Made by a program: the position numbers and the translations under genes. From NCBI GenBank assembly GCA_965205845.1, contig CBDBIG010000004.1, positions 1-64,000 of the forward strand: a stretch of DNA of 64,000 bases, given 5' to 3'. This DNA comes from CBDBIG01 sp965205845 [NCBI: bacterium] (GTDB lineage Bacteria; SAR324). The notes beneath the pieces are model-generated. The model was not told the origin of the DNA. It was given only the letters and a program-made list of their open reading frames with translations, and ran no database searches. Within the stretch, counting starts at the first letter, position 1; each line of letters begins with the position of its first letter. Below are positions 26,543 through 35,751 of this stretch, piece by piece.

Positions 26543-27326
26543 CTAGCGGGTTAAATACGGTTTGGCCCAGGTCAAGCTGGCGAGGGTGGTTTTTTGGGGA
26601 AGATACTCACAGCCGATCCAGCCTGTGTAACCCATGGTGTCAATCATCTCAAACAATCTTGGGTAGTGAATTTCACCCGTGCCTGGTTCGTGGCGCCCTG
26701 GGTTATCGGCCAGTTGCATGTGGGCAATGCGGGGAAGGTGGTTTTGGATTGTACGCGCCAAATTTCCCTCTATAATTTGCATGTGGTAAATGTCGTACTG
26801 CAAATACACATTGGGGTGCCCTACCGCATCAAATACATCCAACGCATCTTGGCTATGCACCAAATAAAAATGGGGCACATCTTGGCTGTTAAGGGGTTCG
26901 ACCAACAACCGGATGCCCTCGGTATCCAAGATTTCTGCTGCAAAGCGCAGATTGTCGACCAAGGTTTTTTGCATTGTGGCTTCGCTTAACGCAGCATCGC
27001 GCAAACCCACCAAGCAGTTTAATTGCTTGCAACCCAGGGCTTTGGCGTAAACCACGGCTTGACCTACCCCTTCTTGAAATTCCCCTTGGCGTTTTGGGTC
27101 CAAGGCAACCCCACGCTCACCACCCGCAAAATCGCCCGCGGGCAAGTTGTGTAACACCACCTCAAGCCCATTTTTTTGCGCGCATTCGGCCAATTCGTCT
27201 GGGCTGTGTGCGTAGGGAAACAAAAATTCAACCCCTTTAAAACCCACTTTGGCGGCTTCTGCAAAACGCTGAATAAATGGCACTTCTTGAAAAAGCTATG
27301 GTGAGATTGGCATTGATTTTAGGCAT
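26543..27326 (-). pseudogene. hyi: Hydroxypyruvate isomerase, one-base insertion near the start
   Basis: Interconverts hydroxypyruvate and tartronate semialdehyde. The main frame has GFKGVEFLFPYAHSPDEL, GCKQLNCLVG, NSQDVPHFYLVH, LQYDIYHMQIIEGNLA, HMQLADNPGRHEPGTGEI and WIGCEYLP, all typical of Hyi. That frame first meets ATG at 27283, inside the first barrel strand. A better start is ATG 27326, with AAGGAGG upstream and the family opening MPKINANLT; the two are joined if the extra T at 27297 is removed (TMLFQEVPFIQRFAEAAK). It is either a sequencing error or a recent loss. The product feeds the GarR/GlxR-type enzyme encoded nearby. Confidence 0.85.
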
Positions 27327-27367
27327 GAGAATGGCCTCCTTGGCGAGATTTTTTTATTCAAAAACAA

Positions 27368-27385
27368 GCACCTACTTGCAGGTGC
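27368..27385 (-). terminator. Hairpin with T-rich tail upstream of hyi
   Basis: GCACCT-ACTTGC-AGGTGC is a 6-bp stem. Read on the minus strand it is followed by TTGTTTTTG, like a weak intrinsic terminator, 42 bases before the hyi start. It would either end an upstream minus-strand transcript or act as an attenuator in the hyi leader. Confidence 0.3.
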
Positions 27386-27680
27386 AGCGGTCTTAATTTC
27401 TATACAAAGTAGATTTATCGCGATGCTACAGCAGTTTTTAAAACCCCCCTAACATTTTGCCCAAGTTTAAGTTCCTTACATAGGGCCTTTTTAGTGCCTT
27501 ACGCTTGGGGCACACTGCAGCTTGGGACGAGCAAGTTGCGCGTTCCCCTTAGTGGATTTTGAGCATATTTTTTACACCCCAGGCCAGTGCCTACCCTCTT
27601 TTGAGGTCCACATGGGAATTTTTGTTAAAAGCGGAAATGAATGTATGCGGACTGCGAGTGGAGGGTTATCTAAAAAATGG

Positions 27681-27709
27681 TTGACGTTTTTCACGGTCCT
27701 TGCTAGGAT
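27681..27709 (+). promoter_or_regulatory. Sigma-70-like promoter of the heat-shock operon
   Basis: TTGACG (27681-27686) and TAGGAT (27704-27709) are separated by 17 bases, close to consensus. The predicted start of transcription falls at about 27716, just before the CIRCE-like operator. Confidence 0.65.
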
Positions 27710-27719
27710 AATGCAGAAT

Positions 27720-27746
27720 TTAGCGGTGTCATACAATGAGTGCTAG
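27720..27746 (+). promoter_or_regulatory. Degenerate CIRCE operator (HrcA binding site)
   Basis: TTAGCGGTG, a 9-base spacer, then GAGTGCTAG. The CIRCE consensus is TTAGCACTC-N9-GAGTGCTAA. The right arm matches 8 of 9, the left arm matches its TTAGC start (6 of 9 overall), and the spacer is exactly 9. Placed directly downstream of the promoter and upstream of hrcA, it fits autoregulation by HrcA. Confidence 0.65.
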
Positions 27747-27794
27747 CGATAAATGGCGTATGCTCGCAATCAATGAAGCATTAACAAAAAATCG

Positions 27795-27813
27795 GGTGTT
27801 TGCCACAAACACC
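27795..27813 (+). promoter_or_regulatory. Hairpin in the hrcA leader
   Basis: GGTGTTTG-CCA-CAAACACC forms a perfect 8-bp stem with a 3-base loop in the roughly 190-base untranslated leader of the operon. No T run follows, so it is not a terminator. It may affect message stability. Confidence 0.4.
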
Positions 27814-27906
27814 GCATGTCATCACGCCAGATGTGTCAAGCGTGCCCGTGTCAACCTAGCACCAGACCTATAGCTTTAAGCGTTCAATACCCTGGTGGGT
27901 CTCCTT

Positions 27907-28998
27907 ATGGAAACACTTCATTCAACCTTAAGTTTACAGGAATCTTGGGGCAGTAAGCCTGCAGATGAACTTCCCGAAAGAATGCGTGAGGTCCTATTTG
28001 CCATTGTGAATTCATACATTGAAGAGGGCACACCCGTTGGTTCAAGGGCACTTTCCAAAAAAATTTCCCTTGAGGTATCGCCCGCAACCTTGCGCAACAT
28101 TATGGCAGACCTCACTGAGGTGGGTTTGTTAAAACAACCACACACATCGTCAGGGCGCATTCCTTCGGAGAATGCTTATAGGCTCTATGTGGAAAGTGTA
28201 GCCAGGCAAAGCTATTTAACCCAGCACCAAAAAGAGCAACTAACCGAGCTTGCACAGCATGAAATCATTGAACTAAACGGCTTGTTGCAAAAAAAATGTG
28301 AGCAGTTAAGCCACATAACACAGTGCATGGCCATTGCGGTATCGCCCCACCATGAAGCGGCTAAATTGCGCAAAGTTGAGTTTATTCCATTACAACCCCA
28401 GCGCTTTTGTATTGTGCTGGCTACGCATTCCAACATGGTGTTCCGCCGCATTGTGCAGGCCAGCACACCTGTGAGCAAAGAAGCGCTACAACGTGCCGCC
28501 AACTTGCTTAACAAACATTTTGGCGCACGCTCTTTGCACTGGATGGGTAAGCAGGCATTTCATGACTTAATGGAAGAAAAAGACCAATATGATAAAGAAC
28601 TCGCCCAGGTATTGCGAATTGGTCGCAAGGCTTTGGCTTTGGCGGCCGAAAGAAGGCTGTATGTAAGTGGTGTGCATCATTTGGTATCTAAGTTTGAAGA
28701 TGCCAAAACCGTGGAAACCTTGCTGCGCTTGCTTGAAAAACAAACCATTTTTATTCACGCACTAGACCGCGCTGCCGTTTCAGCCGATGTGTCGGTGACG
28801 ATAGGCAAAGAGAACCCCACTGCGTTAAACAAGTGCGCGCTGATTGGGGCTACCTATCACAATGCCAACATTAGGCTGGGAGCCATTGGTGTGCTGGGGC
28901 CGTTAGGTTTGCCCTATTCCAGCATTTTACCTGTCGTTCGGCATAGTGCCCATATCCTCTCAAAAACCATTGCTAAAAATAGCAAAGGGTCCATGTAA
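27907..28998 (+). CDS. hrcA: Heat-inducible transcription repressor HrcA
   Basis: Represses heat-shock genes by binding CIRCE; GroEL-assisted in known cases. 363 aa from ATG 27907 (a GTG start 12 bases earlier is also possible). The N-terminal winged helix has MREVLFAIVNSYIEEGTPVGSRAL and VSPATLRNIMADLTEVGLL then QPHTSSGRIPSENAYRLYV, the classic HrcA signature. The C-terminal dimer and GAF-like part ends with GALGVLGPLG-type sequence (LGAIGVLGPLGLPYSSI). First gene of hrcA-grpE-dnaK-dnaJ, behind a promoter and CIRCE-like site. Confidence 0.95.
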   Translation: METLHSTLSLQESWGSKPADELPERMREVLFAIVNSYIEEGTPVGSRALSKKISLEVSPATLRNIMADLTEVGLLKQPHTSSGRIPSENAYRLYVESVARQSYLTQHQKEQLTELAQHEIIELNGLLQKKCEQLSHITQCMAIAVSPHHEAAKLRKVEFIPLQPQRFCIVLATHSNMVFRRIVQASTPVSKEALQRAANLLNKHFGARSLHWMGKQAFHDLMEEKDQYDKELAQVLRIGRKALALAAERRLYVSGVHHLVSKFEDAKTVETLLRLLEKQTIFIHALDRAAVSADVSVTIGKENPTALNKCALIGATYHNANIRLGAIGVLGPLGLPYSSILPVVRHSAHILSKTIAKNSKGSM

Positions 28999-29016
28999 GC
29001 CAAAAAAAGGTCATCA

Positions 29017-29772
29017 TTGAAATCTATGAGTGAGCATAAGCCATACCGTCCTGCAGCAAAAAAACCAGCACAGCAAACCCGTGCTAAAGGCCGTTTTGTC
29101 GACACAGCCCCCATGGAAGAGGGTAGCCGTGTCGAGCAGGGCGTGGATGAAAAATCTGGGTTTGAAACGCCTCCAGAGGATGCGACGCAACCACCGGTCG
29201 CGTCAGTCGAAATCGATGAGCTGGGTTTGCTAAAGGCAGCACTCGAAAAAGCCCAGCAAGATACCAAAGAAGAGCACGAAGCATTGCTCCGCACAGCTGC
29301 CGAATTTGAGAACTACAAAAAGCGGATGCAAAAAGAGCAACAAGAACGCCTTAAATATGCAGGCCGTGAACTGGTGCTCGACGTTGTGGGTGCGCTAGAC
29401 AACCTTGCCCGTGCCATGCAAGCTGCCAATAACACCCAAAAAAGCACCGATGGGAGTATGTCAAAAACCTTGTTGCAAGGGGTTGAAATGGTGTCAAAAC
29501 AATTAGGCAATGCCCTCCAAAAACACCATGTAACCCGCATTGAAGCAAAAGGGAAAGCGTTTGATCCCAGCCAGCATGAGGCCATGCAGGCGGTCCCCAC
29601 AGCGGATTTTCCACAAAATCAGGTATTGCAAGAATTGCGTACGGGCTGGTTGTTGCACGAACGCGTGATTAGGCCAGCCATGGTCAGCGTCGCCGCGCCC
29701 TTGCCGGAGGCAAATCCTGATACCTTGCCCCAACAAGAAAACCCAGCACCCGAACCCGCTAACGAATCGTAG
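29017..29772 (+). CDS. grpE: Nucleotide exchange factor GrpE
   Basis: Releases ADP from DnaK. 251 aa, with a long, charged, poorly structured N-terminus (about 75 residues, Pro/Ala/Lys-rich), then the GrpE coiled coil (LRTAAEFENYKKRMQKEQ) and the head domain with FDPSQHEAMQAV near residue 185 and VLQELRTGWLLHERVIRPAMV. Start is TTG 29017, which has AAAAAAAGG at a good distance, or ATG 29026. It lies 18 bases after hrcA and is co-transcribed. Confidence 0.95.
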   Translation: MKSMSEHKPYRPAAKKPAQQTRAKGRFVDTAPMEEGSRVEQGVDEKSGFETPPEDATQPPVASVEIDELGLLKAALEKAQQDTKEEHEALLRTAAEFENYKKRMQKEQQERLKYAGRELVLDVVGALDNLARAMQAANNTQKSTDGSMSKTLLQGVEMVSKQLGNALQKHHVTRIEAKGKAFDPSQHEAMQAVPTADFPQNQVLQELRTGWLLHERVIRPAMVSVAAPLPEANPDTLPQQENPAPEPANES

Positions 29773-29873
29773 CCAGCGCAAATGGCCCCAGAACACAAGC
29801 GAAAAACATCAATTTAGTGAAGTGATCCACTCTCTCGAAATACACTCAACCGAAAAACGAAGGATAAACTCTT

Positions 29874-31823
29874 ATGGCAAAAGTAATTGGCATTGACCTT
29901 GGCACCACCAATTCTTGCGTATCCATTATGGAAGGCGGTGACCCAAAGGTGATTGAAAATGCAGAAGGAGCACGTACAACGCCCTCCATGGTGGCATTTA
30001 ACAACACCAACGAGCGCTTGGTGGGCCAAGTGGCCAAACGCCAAGCTATTACCAACCCAACCAACACCATTTTTGCCATTAAGCGTATGATAGGGCGCAA
30101 TTACGGGGCTTCGGAAATCCAAAAAGCACTCCCAAATCTGCCCTACAACGTGGTAAAGCGCGACAACGGCTCCGCCTATGTTGAAATTAACAAAAAGCAA
30201 TATGCTCCGGCGGAAATTTCTGCATTTATTTTGCAAAAAATGAAGCAAACTGCAGAAGACTATTTGGGTGAGGAGGTGAGCGAAGCGGTGATAACCGTAC
30301 CTGCTTATTTTAACGATGCTCAACGCCAGGCCACCAAAGATGCAGGGCGCATTGCAGGTTTGAACGTGTTGCGCATTATTAACGAGCCTACCGCGGCGGC
30401 GTTGGCTTATGGTCTCGATAAAAAATCGGACGAAAAAATTGCCGTTTATGACCTTGGTGGCGGTACCTTCGACGTTTCTATTTTAGAACTGGGCGATGGT
30501 GTGTTTGAGGTAAAAGCCACCAATGGGGACACCCATCTCGGTGGTGAAGATTTTGACAATCGGATTATTGAACACCTCGCAGAAGAGTTTAAAAAGAGCG
30601 AAGGGATTGACCTCCGCCAAGACAAAATGGCTTTGCAGCGCTTAAAAGAAGCGGCTGAAAAAGCCAAACATGAACTCTCATCTTCGATGGAAACGGAAAT
30701 TAACCTGCCTTTTATTACCGCAGATGCCAATGGGCCTAAGCATTTAAACACCAGGTTAAACCGCTCGCGGTTAGAAAAAATGGTCGAGGATCTCGTGCAA
30801 GGTACCTTGGAGCCCTGCAAAAAAGCGTTGCAAGATTCGGGCATGAATGCCAGCGAAATTAGCGAAGTTATTCTGGTGGGCGGCATGACCCGAATGCCAC
30901 GCATTCAGCAGGTGGTCGAAAAGTTCTTTAACAAGCAACCCCACCGCGGGGTCAACCCCGATGAGGTGGTGGCTATTGGTGCTGCCATTCAAGGTGCCGT
31001 GTTAAAGGGGGATGTGAAGGATGTATTGCTTCTCGATGTCACCCCGCTTTCTTTGGGAATCGAAACGCTTGGTGGTGTGATGACCAGTCTCATCACGCGC
31101 AATACCACCATTCCCACAAAAAAGAGCCAAGTATTTTCGACGGCGGCCGATAACCAACCTGCCGTTAGCGTACATGTGCTCCAAGGGGAGCGTTCAATGG
31201 CAGCCGACAACAAAACCCTTGGCAAGTTTGAACTCACAGGTATTCCTTCGGCACCGCGCGGCACGCCTCAAATTGAGGTGACTTTTGATATTGATGCCAA
31301 CGGGATTGTACAGGTTACCGCCAAAGACCTTGGCACAGGAAAACAGCAAGAAATTCGGATTACCGCTTCGAGTGGTTTGAACGATGCCGAAATTGATCGC
31401 ATGGTGAAAGAAGCCCAGCAACATGCCGAAGAAGATGCGGGGCGTAAGGTACAAATTGAAGCACGCAACCAGGCGGAATCTTTGGTGTATAGTACCGAAC
31501 GCACCATGAGTGAGGTGCGTGAGCAGTTAAGCGATGAGCAAAAAAGTACCGTGCAAACTGCGCTGGACAATCTTAAAAAAGCTCTTGATGACGACAACAC
31601 CGAGGCCATTAATACAGCGTCAGAGGAACTCACCAAAGCTTCTCACACCCTGGCAGAGGCACTGTACCGCAAAAATGCCGAGCAAGATGGCGGCGCACCC
31701 CCGAATTCCAGCAACAATGGCACAGAAAAACAAGCCAACAACACCAAGGCCAATGCTGCAAACAACAAGGGTGGGGACAACGTGGTCGATGCTGAATTTG
31801 AAGAGGTGCGTGATAACAAATAA
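29874..31823 (+). CDS. dnaK: Chaperone DnaK (Hsp70)
   Basis: ATP-driven chaperone, 649 aa. The ATPase domain begins [17 protein letters not shown] and holds [13 protein letters not shown] and [20 protein letters not shown] in order; the substrate domain begins [14 protein letters not shown] near residue 394. The C-terminus is the Asn/Gly/Lys-rich tail ending [12 protein letters not shown], close to the EEVKDDK end that cooperates with DnaJ. ATG 29874 follows CGAAGGATAA. Third gene of the operon. Confidence 0.98.
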   Translation: MAKVIGIDLGTTNSCVSIMEGGDPKVIENAEGARTTPSMVAFNNTNERLVGQVAKRQAITNPTNTIFAIKRMIGRNYGASEIQKALPNLPYNVVKRDNGSAYVEINKKQYAPAEISAFILQKMKQTAEDYLGEEVSEAVITVPAYFNDAQRQATKDAGRIAGLNVLRIINEPTAAALAYGLDKKSDEKIAVYDLGGGTFDVSILELGDGVFEVKATNGDTHLGGEDFDNRIIEHLAEEFKKSEGIDLRQDKMALQRLKEAAEKAKHELSSSMETEINLPFITADANGPKHLNTRLNRSRLEKMVEDLVQGTLEPCKKALQDSGMNASEISEVILVGGMTRMPRIQQVVEKFFNKQPHRGVNPDEVVAIGAAIQGAVLKGDVKDVLLLDVTPLSLGIETLGGVMTSLITRNTTIPTKKSQVFSTAADNQPAVSVHVLQGERSMAADNKTLGKFELTGIPSAPRGTPQIEVTFDIDANGIVQVTAKDLGTGKQQEIRITASSGLNDAEIDRMVKEAQQHAEEDAGRKVQIEARNQAESLVYSTERTMSEVREQLSDEQKSTVQTALDNLKKALDDDNTEAINTASEELTKASHTLAEALYRKNAEQDGGAPPNSSNNGTEKQANNTKANAANNKGGDNVVDAEFEEVRDNK

Positions 31824-31928
31824 CCCTTTTGTGCGGGTGGAGGAATTCACCTGCCTCGAAAGCCCCATGGAATTGGCTATCCTATTTCCAAACACAGCGT
31901 ATCGAAAAAGGCTAAATGAGAGCTACAC

Positions 31929-33092
31929 GTGGCTAAAAATTATTACGACATTTTAGAGGTAGATCGCACCTGCAGCGATGATGAATTAAAAAAAGCGTAT
32001 CGCAAACTGGCAATGAAGTATCATCCCGATCGCAACCCAGGGGATGCCGAAGCGGAGCGGAGGTTTAAGGAATCTTCCGAAGCCTATGCCGTTTTAAGCG
32101 ACAAGAAAAAGCGCGCCCAATACGACCAGTACGGGCGCGTGGAAGGCATGGGCGAAACCGAATTTGATTTTGGATCCTTTAACTTTCGCGGGTTTGAGGA
32201 TATTTTTGGCGATATTTTTGGCAGTGGTCAACGCGGCAGTGGGGAAGATATTTTTAGCAGCCTATTTGGTGGCGGGCGCGGGCGGCACACCAGTATGCGC
32301 GGTGCAGATCGCGAGTATCAAATGGATTTGCGCTTCGAGCAAGCTGCCTTTGGCATGGAAACCGATATCAGCATTCCCTCCCAAGAAACCTGCGATCAGT
32401 GCGGGGGAATTGGGGCGCGTTCCTCAAACGATGTGGAGGTATGTCGTGCCTGCCAAGGGGCGGGGCAGCAGCGCATGCAGCAGGGCTTTTTTAGCGTGGC
32501 CACCACCTGCGTACCATGCGGTGGTACAGGAAAGCTCATTCGCAAACCGTGCCCAAAATGCAAGGCAGCGGGGCGCGTTCAAAAGCAACGCAAGGTTAAA
32601 ATTATCATTCCTGCCGGGGTGGAGGATGGCATGCGCCTGAAGCTGAACGGAGAGGGGGATCAAGGTCCAAGGGGTGGCTCAAGGGGCAGTTTGTACATTT
32701 TGATTCGCGTACAACCACACCCCTTGTTTGAACGCAACGGCAACGATGTCGTGTGCGACATCCCCATTACCTATACCATTGCAGCGTTAGGTGGCAGCAT
32801 CATTGCCCCTACCTTGGAGGGCAAAGTCGATTTACGCATTCCCGCGGGCTCGCAAAGTGGATCTTCTTTTCGTTTGCGCAATAAAGGCATTGCCGATATT
32901 CACGGGCGTGGGCGTGGCGATCAATACGTAAGGGTACTGGTTGAGGTTCCCAAAAAAATATCCCCGCGACAACGTGAGTTGCTCAAAGAAATGCAGCGAA
33001 TTGAAAGCGACAGCACCTCAAGCAACGATACCTATCCCCTACTAGAACGCTTTAAAGAAACACTCAAAAGCCTTTTTCAAACCTCGGCTTAA
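31929..33092 (+). CDS. dnaJ: Chaperone DnaJ (Hsp40)
   Basis: Stimulates DnaK ATPase and delivers substrates. 387 aa from GTG 31929 ([13 protein letters not shown]). The J domain has the HPD motif in KYHPDRNPG, followed by a Gly/Phe-rich stretch. Four CxxCxGxG-type zinc motifs are present ([32 protein letters not shown]; the last lacks one Gly). The C-terminal substrate domain has [17 protein letters not shown]. Last gene of the heat-shock operon, with 105 bases after dnaK. The 201-bp tandem repeats start 50 bases after its stop. Confidence 0.97.
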   Translation: MAKNYYDILEVDRTCSDDELKKAYRKLAMKYHPDRNPGDAEAERRFKESSEAYAVLSDKKKRAQYDQYGRVEGMGETEFDFGSFNFRGFEDIFGDIFGSGQRGSGEDIFSSLFGGGRGRHTSMRGADREYQMDLRFEQAAFGMETDISIPSQETCDQCGGIGARSSNDVEVCRACQGAGQQRMQQGFFSVATTCVPCGGTGKLIRKPCPKCKAAGRVQKQRKVKIIIPAGVEDGMRLKLNGEGDQGPRGGSRGSLYILIRVQPHPLFERNGNDVVCDIPITYTIAALGGSIIAPTLEGKVDLRIPAGSQSGSSFRLRNKGIADIHGRGRGDQYVRVLVEVPKKISPRQRELLKEMQRIESDSTSSNDTYPLLERFKETLKSLFQTSA

Positions 33093-33140
33093 AAAAACAC
33101 CCGTTTTCTTCCATGCTCTGCCAAGCCATTGGATACCCCC

Positions 33141-33743
33141 TTTGCAGGGCGACGCCAATCCGTTTCCGTGGGCCGCAATAAAACAATATCCCCGTGCCAT
33201 TTCGATTATAGCAAGGCCCCATGCTTTTATACTTTAAAAGACACATGGCGTGCGAGGGGTTGTTTTGGCGTTAACCTTGAGTAGTCTGTTTTTTGCGGAT
33301 TGATGGCGACATCAATCGCTTGCCTCCTTTGCGAGGCTGCCTTTGCAGGGCGACGCCAATCCGTTTCCGTGGGCCGCAATAAAACAATATCCCCGTGCCA
33401 TTTCGATTATAGCAAGGCCCCATGCTTTTATACTTTAAAAGACACATGGCGTGCGAGGGGTTGTTTTGGCGTTAACCTTGAGTAGTCTGTTTTTTGCGGA
33501 TTGATGGCGACATCAATCGCTTGCCTCCTTTGCAAGGCTGCCTTTGCAGGGCGACGCCAATCCGTTTCCGTGGGCCGCAATAAAACAATATCCCCCGTGC
33601 CATTTCGATTATAGCAAGGCCCCATGCTTTTATACTTTAAAAGACACATGGCGTGCGAGGGGTTGTTTTGGCGTTAATCTTGAGTAGTCTGTTTTTTGCG
33701 GATTGATGGCGACATCAATCGCTTGCCTCCTTTGCAAGGCTGC
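33141..33743. repeat. Three tandem 201-bp repeats
   Basis: Units start at 33141, 33342 and 33543, nearly identical, differing at a few positions (for example GCGAGGC versus GCAAGGC, and one extra C in the third). Each unit holds dyads: GATTGATG-GCGA-CATCAATC, GCCTCC..AAGGC or GAGGC, CTTTT..AAAAG, and a long-range pair CGCCAATCCG near the start with CGGATTG(at)GGCG near the end. A 17-codon frame (MLLYFKRHMAC onward) is repeated in each. On the minus strand each unit has a -10-like TTGCTATAAT. No family is recognised. Confidence 0.9.
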
Positions 33744-34046
33744 TTGATAGGGCATGTTTTTTCAAATCCCTTGCAATGGGAAGTCTATGCGCTCACAGGG
33801 GATTAAAACACCCCGCAAAAATAAAGTTCCATAACCCAAGCCTTGTAAACAGACGGAAAACTATGGTAAGCAGACGTGCAACCACAGAACATATCATAGG
33901 GTCTGGTTCCACATTTAGTTGGCTCTGTTTTTTCATTTAGGGAAGACGGTCGAGTGGTGGACTAAAAAAATGGCCTCTTCAGCCCACATCCAATTTATTG
34001 ATTGAAATCAACTCCACTCGTCAACCATCAAAAGGGGAATTTTGCA
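33744..34046. other. Region between the 201-bp repeats and the LLM gene
   Basis: No gene seen. AT-richer than the surroundings. It must hold the promoter of the LLM-type gene, but I cannot pick one with confidence. Confidence 0.35.
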
Positions 34047-35075
34047 TTGTCTAAAACCATGCGTTTGGCCGTGAGCCTGCCCGCGGGCAGTAGCGTTGAA
34101 GAAAGTTTAACCCATGCTATTTGGGCAGAGGAGAACGGGTTTGATGATGCGTGGATCGCGGACAGTGGCGGCCCCGATGCCTTGACTCTCGCAGCAATGT
34201 GCGCCATGCGGCTCAAGCGTTTGCGTATTGGATTGGCCATTACCCCTGTGTTTGTGCGTACACCTGCTTCCCTTGCCTCGGCTGCTGCAACCATTTCACA
34301 CATGATCCCCAACCGTTTTGCCTTAGGGTTGGGGGCTTCGAGTCATGTGATGATGGAAGGCTGGCATGGGGTGCCCTTTGTAAAACCGCGCACCCGGGTT
34401 AAAGAAACGATACAACTGTTACACGCAATGTGGCAGGGAGAGAAAACCGCTTTTCAGGGGCAAATCTTGCAAAGCAAAGGCTATCGTATCATGCCTCAAC
34501 CAAAGGGTGCGTTGCCCATTTTTGTGGCTGCTTTGCGGGGGCGCATGCTTGAATTGGCGGGTGAGGTGGGAGAGGGGGTTATCCTCAACCTGTTTCCTTA
34601 CGAAACCCTGCCCAGATTGCTTGATTATGTGGCACGCGGTGCGCAAAAAGCGGGCAGAAGCATGGCAGACATTGAGGTGGTGGCGCGGCATCAAATGATG
34701 ATAACCGACGATGTCAAAGCGGGGCGCGCACTGTTTCGAAAGCACTTTACCGCATATTATGCCACCCCCGTCTACAACGCTTTTTTGGGATGGTGTGGCT
34801 ATGAAGCCGAAGCCAAGGCGATGCTTGAAGGCTTCAAAGAGGGCAATCGTCAAAAGACCCTTGATGCCATGCACGATGACCTGGTAGATAGAATTGCCAC
34901 GATTGGCAGTGCGGAGCATTGCATGCAGCGTTTGCAAACCATGACTAAGCAAGGCATTCACACCCATATTTTGGCCTTCCTTTCCCCGAGCATTGAGCAG
35001 GTAGAGCACAGTGCCATGGCACTGGCTTCCATGCTCCGCGAACGCCGCCCTAGGCAGCAGGGCAATCATTTTTGA
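34047..35075 (+). CDS. LLM-class (luciferase-like) flavin oxidoreductase
   Basis: Bacterial-luciferase-like TIM barrel enzyme using FMN or F420. I chose TTG 34047, with AAAGGGGAA 8 bases upstream; the frame is open from 34002. 342 aa. Motifs: NGFDDAWIADSGGPDALTL, LRIGLAITPVFVRTPASLA, RFALGLGASSHVMMEGWHG, the substrate-side PLPIFVAA-type strand (ALPIFVAALRGRMLELAGE) and DRIATIGSAEHCMQRLQ. The substrate and the exact flavin are not evident. It may belong with the SDR and ThDP genes downstream. Confidence 0.85.
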   Translation: MSKTMRLAVSLPAGSSVEESLTHAIWAEENGFDDAWIADSGGPDALTLAAMCAMRLKRLRIGLAITPVFVRTPASLASAAATISHMIPNRFALGLGASSHVMMEGWHGVPFVKPRTRVKETIQLLHAMWQGEKTAFQGQILQSKGYRIMPQPKGALPIFVAALRGRMLELAGEVGEGVILNLFPYETLPRLLDYVARGAQKAGRSMADIEVVARHQMMITDDVKAGRALFRKHFTAYYATPVYNAFLGWCGYEAEAKAMLEGFKEGNRQKTLDAMHDDLVDRIATIGSAEHCMQRLQTMTKQGIHTHILAFLSPSIEQVEHSAMALASMLRERRPRQQGNHF

Positions 35076-35103
35076 AAGAGTGCCATTGGATAGGAGTTAT
35101 AGA

Positions 35104-35625
35104 ATGGATGAAAAAAAAGAGATCTTTATATTTAAAAAAACCTCATCGAAAGACTCGCTGTTTTTCAAAACCAAACACGCAAGTCCTCTAAATTTTCAAC
35201 TTGGCAGGCAGAGACAGAAAAAAGGTATCTGGAAAGGATTTTTGGCACAGGATCTTCTCATCATCAGAAATTTAAAGATATTTTTATTGAAGAACTGCAG
35301 TACAACCAGCATTTGTATAGGGCAAAGCAGTGTTTGAGAGAGGTTTTGGGGGAGGTCTTAGAGAAGGGGCCTGCCAGCAACCAAGGCTGGCAAAAATGCT
35401 GGCAGGTCTACTCAAGTTGTTAACATGGTGCATAACCAAATCCAAAGCCAGAGCCAAAATCAAAGCCAGAGCCAAAACGTGTACCAGAAGACAAAGGGTG
35501 TTTTGGAGGGTCATCTGACGGGTGCCCAGCGGAAGACGCTGCAAGGCCTCCTAAAAGAGGCGGATTCCCCAGAAAAAGAAGGGGAAATAGCCAATTTTTT
35601 CGCACTTTGGGTGAAGGACCCCTGA
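35104..35625 (+). pseudogene. Orphan gene broken across frames
   Basis: ATG 35104 has TAGGAGTTATAGA upstream and starts MDEKKEIFIF. Coding signal then moves to frame 3 (LIERLAVFQNQTRKSS, TWQAETEKRYLERIFGTG, FKDIFIEELQYNQHLYRAK, LREVLGEVLEKG), then back to frame 1 (MVHNQIQSQSQNQSQSQN, YQKTKGVLEGHLTGAQRK, KEADSPEKEGEIANFF). One base lost in the A7 run 35134-35140 and one gained in the G4 run 35366-35369 would join them as a protein of about 173 aa. It is charged and helical with a Gln/Ser hinge made of an 18-bp DNA repeat. I recognise no family. No single frame would give the whole. Confidence 0.5.
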
Positions 35626-35751
35626 GCCACATTTTGGCGAAATCATAAAACTTGGAGGCCGTTTTTTATAGGAGATACCATACATTCGCTTCAACCCCGT
35701 TGGGTTTGTGTTCATTTCAAAAAGCAACAAACAAGGAGATAGATTCCCAGG

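Noticed and set aside
33064-33649. Minus-strand frames starting MCLLKYKSMGPC in the 201-bp repeats
   Set aside because: Explained by the DNA repeat itself; they lack ribosome binding sites and family features. Only the repeat is reported.
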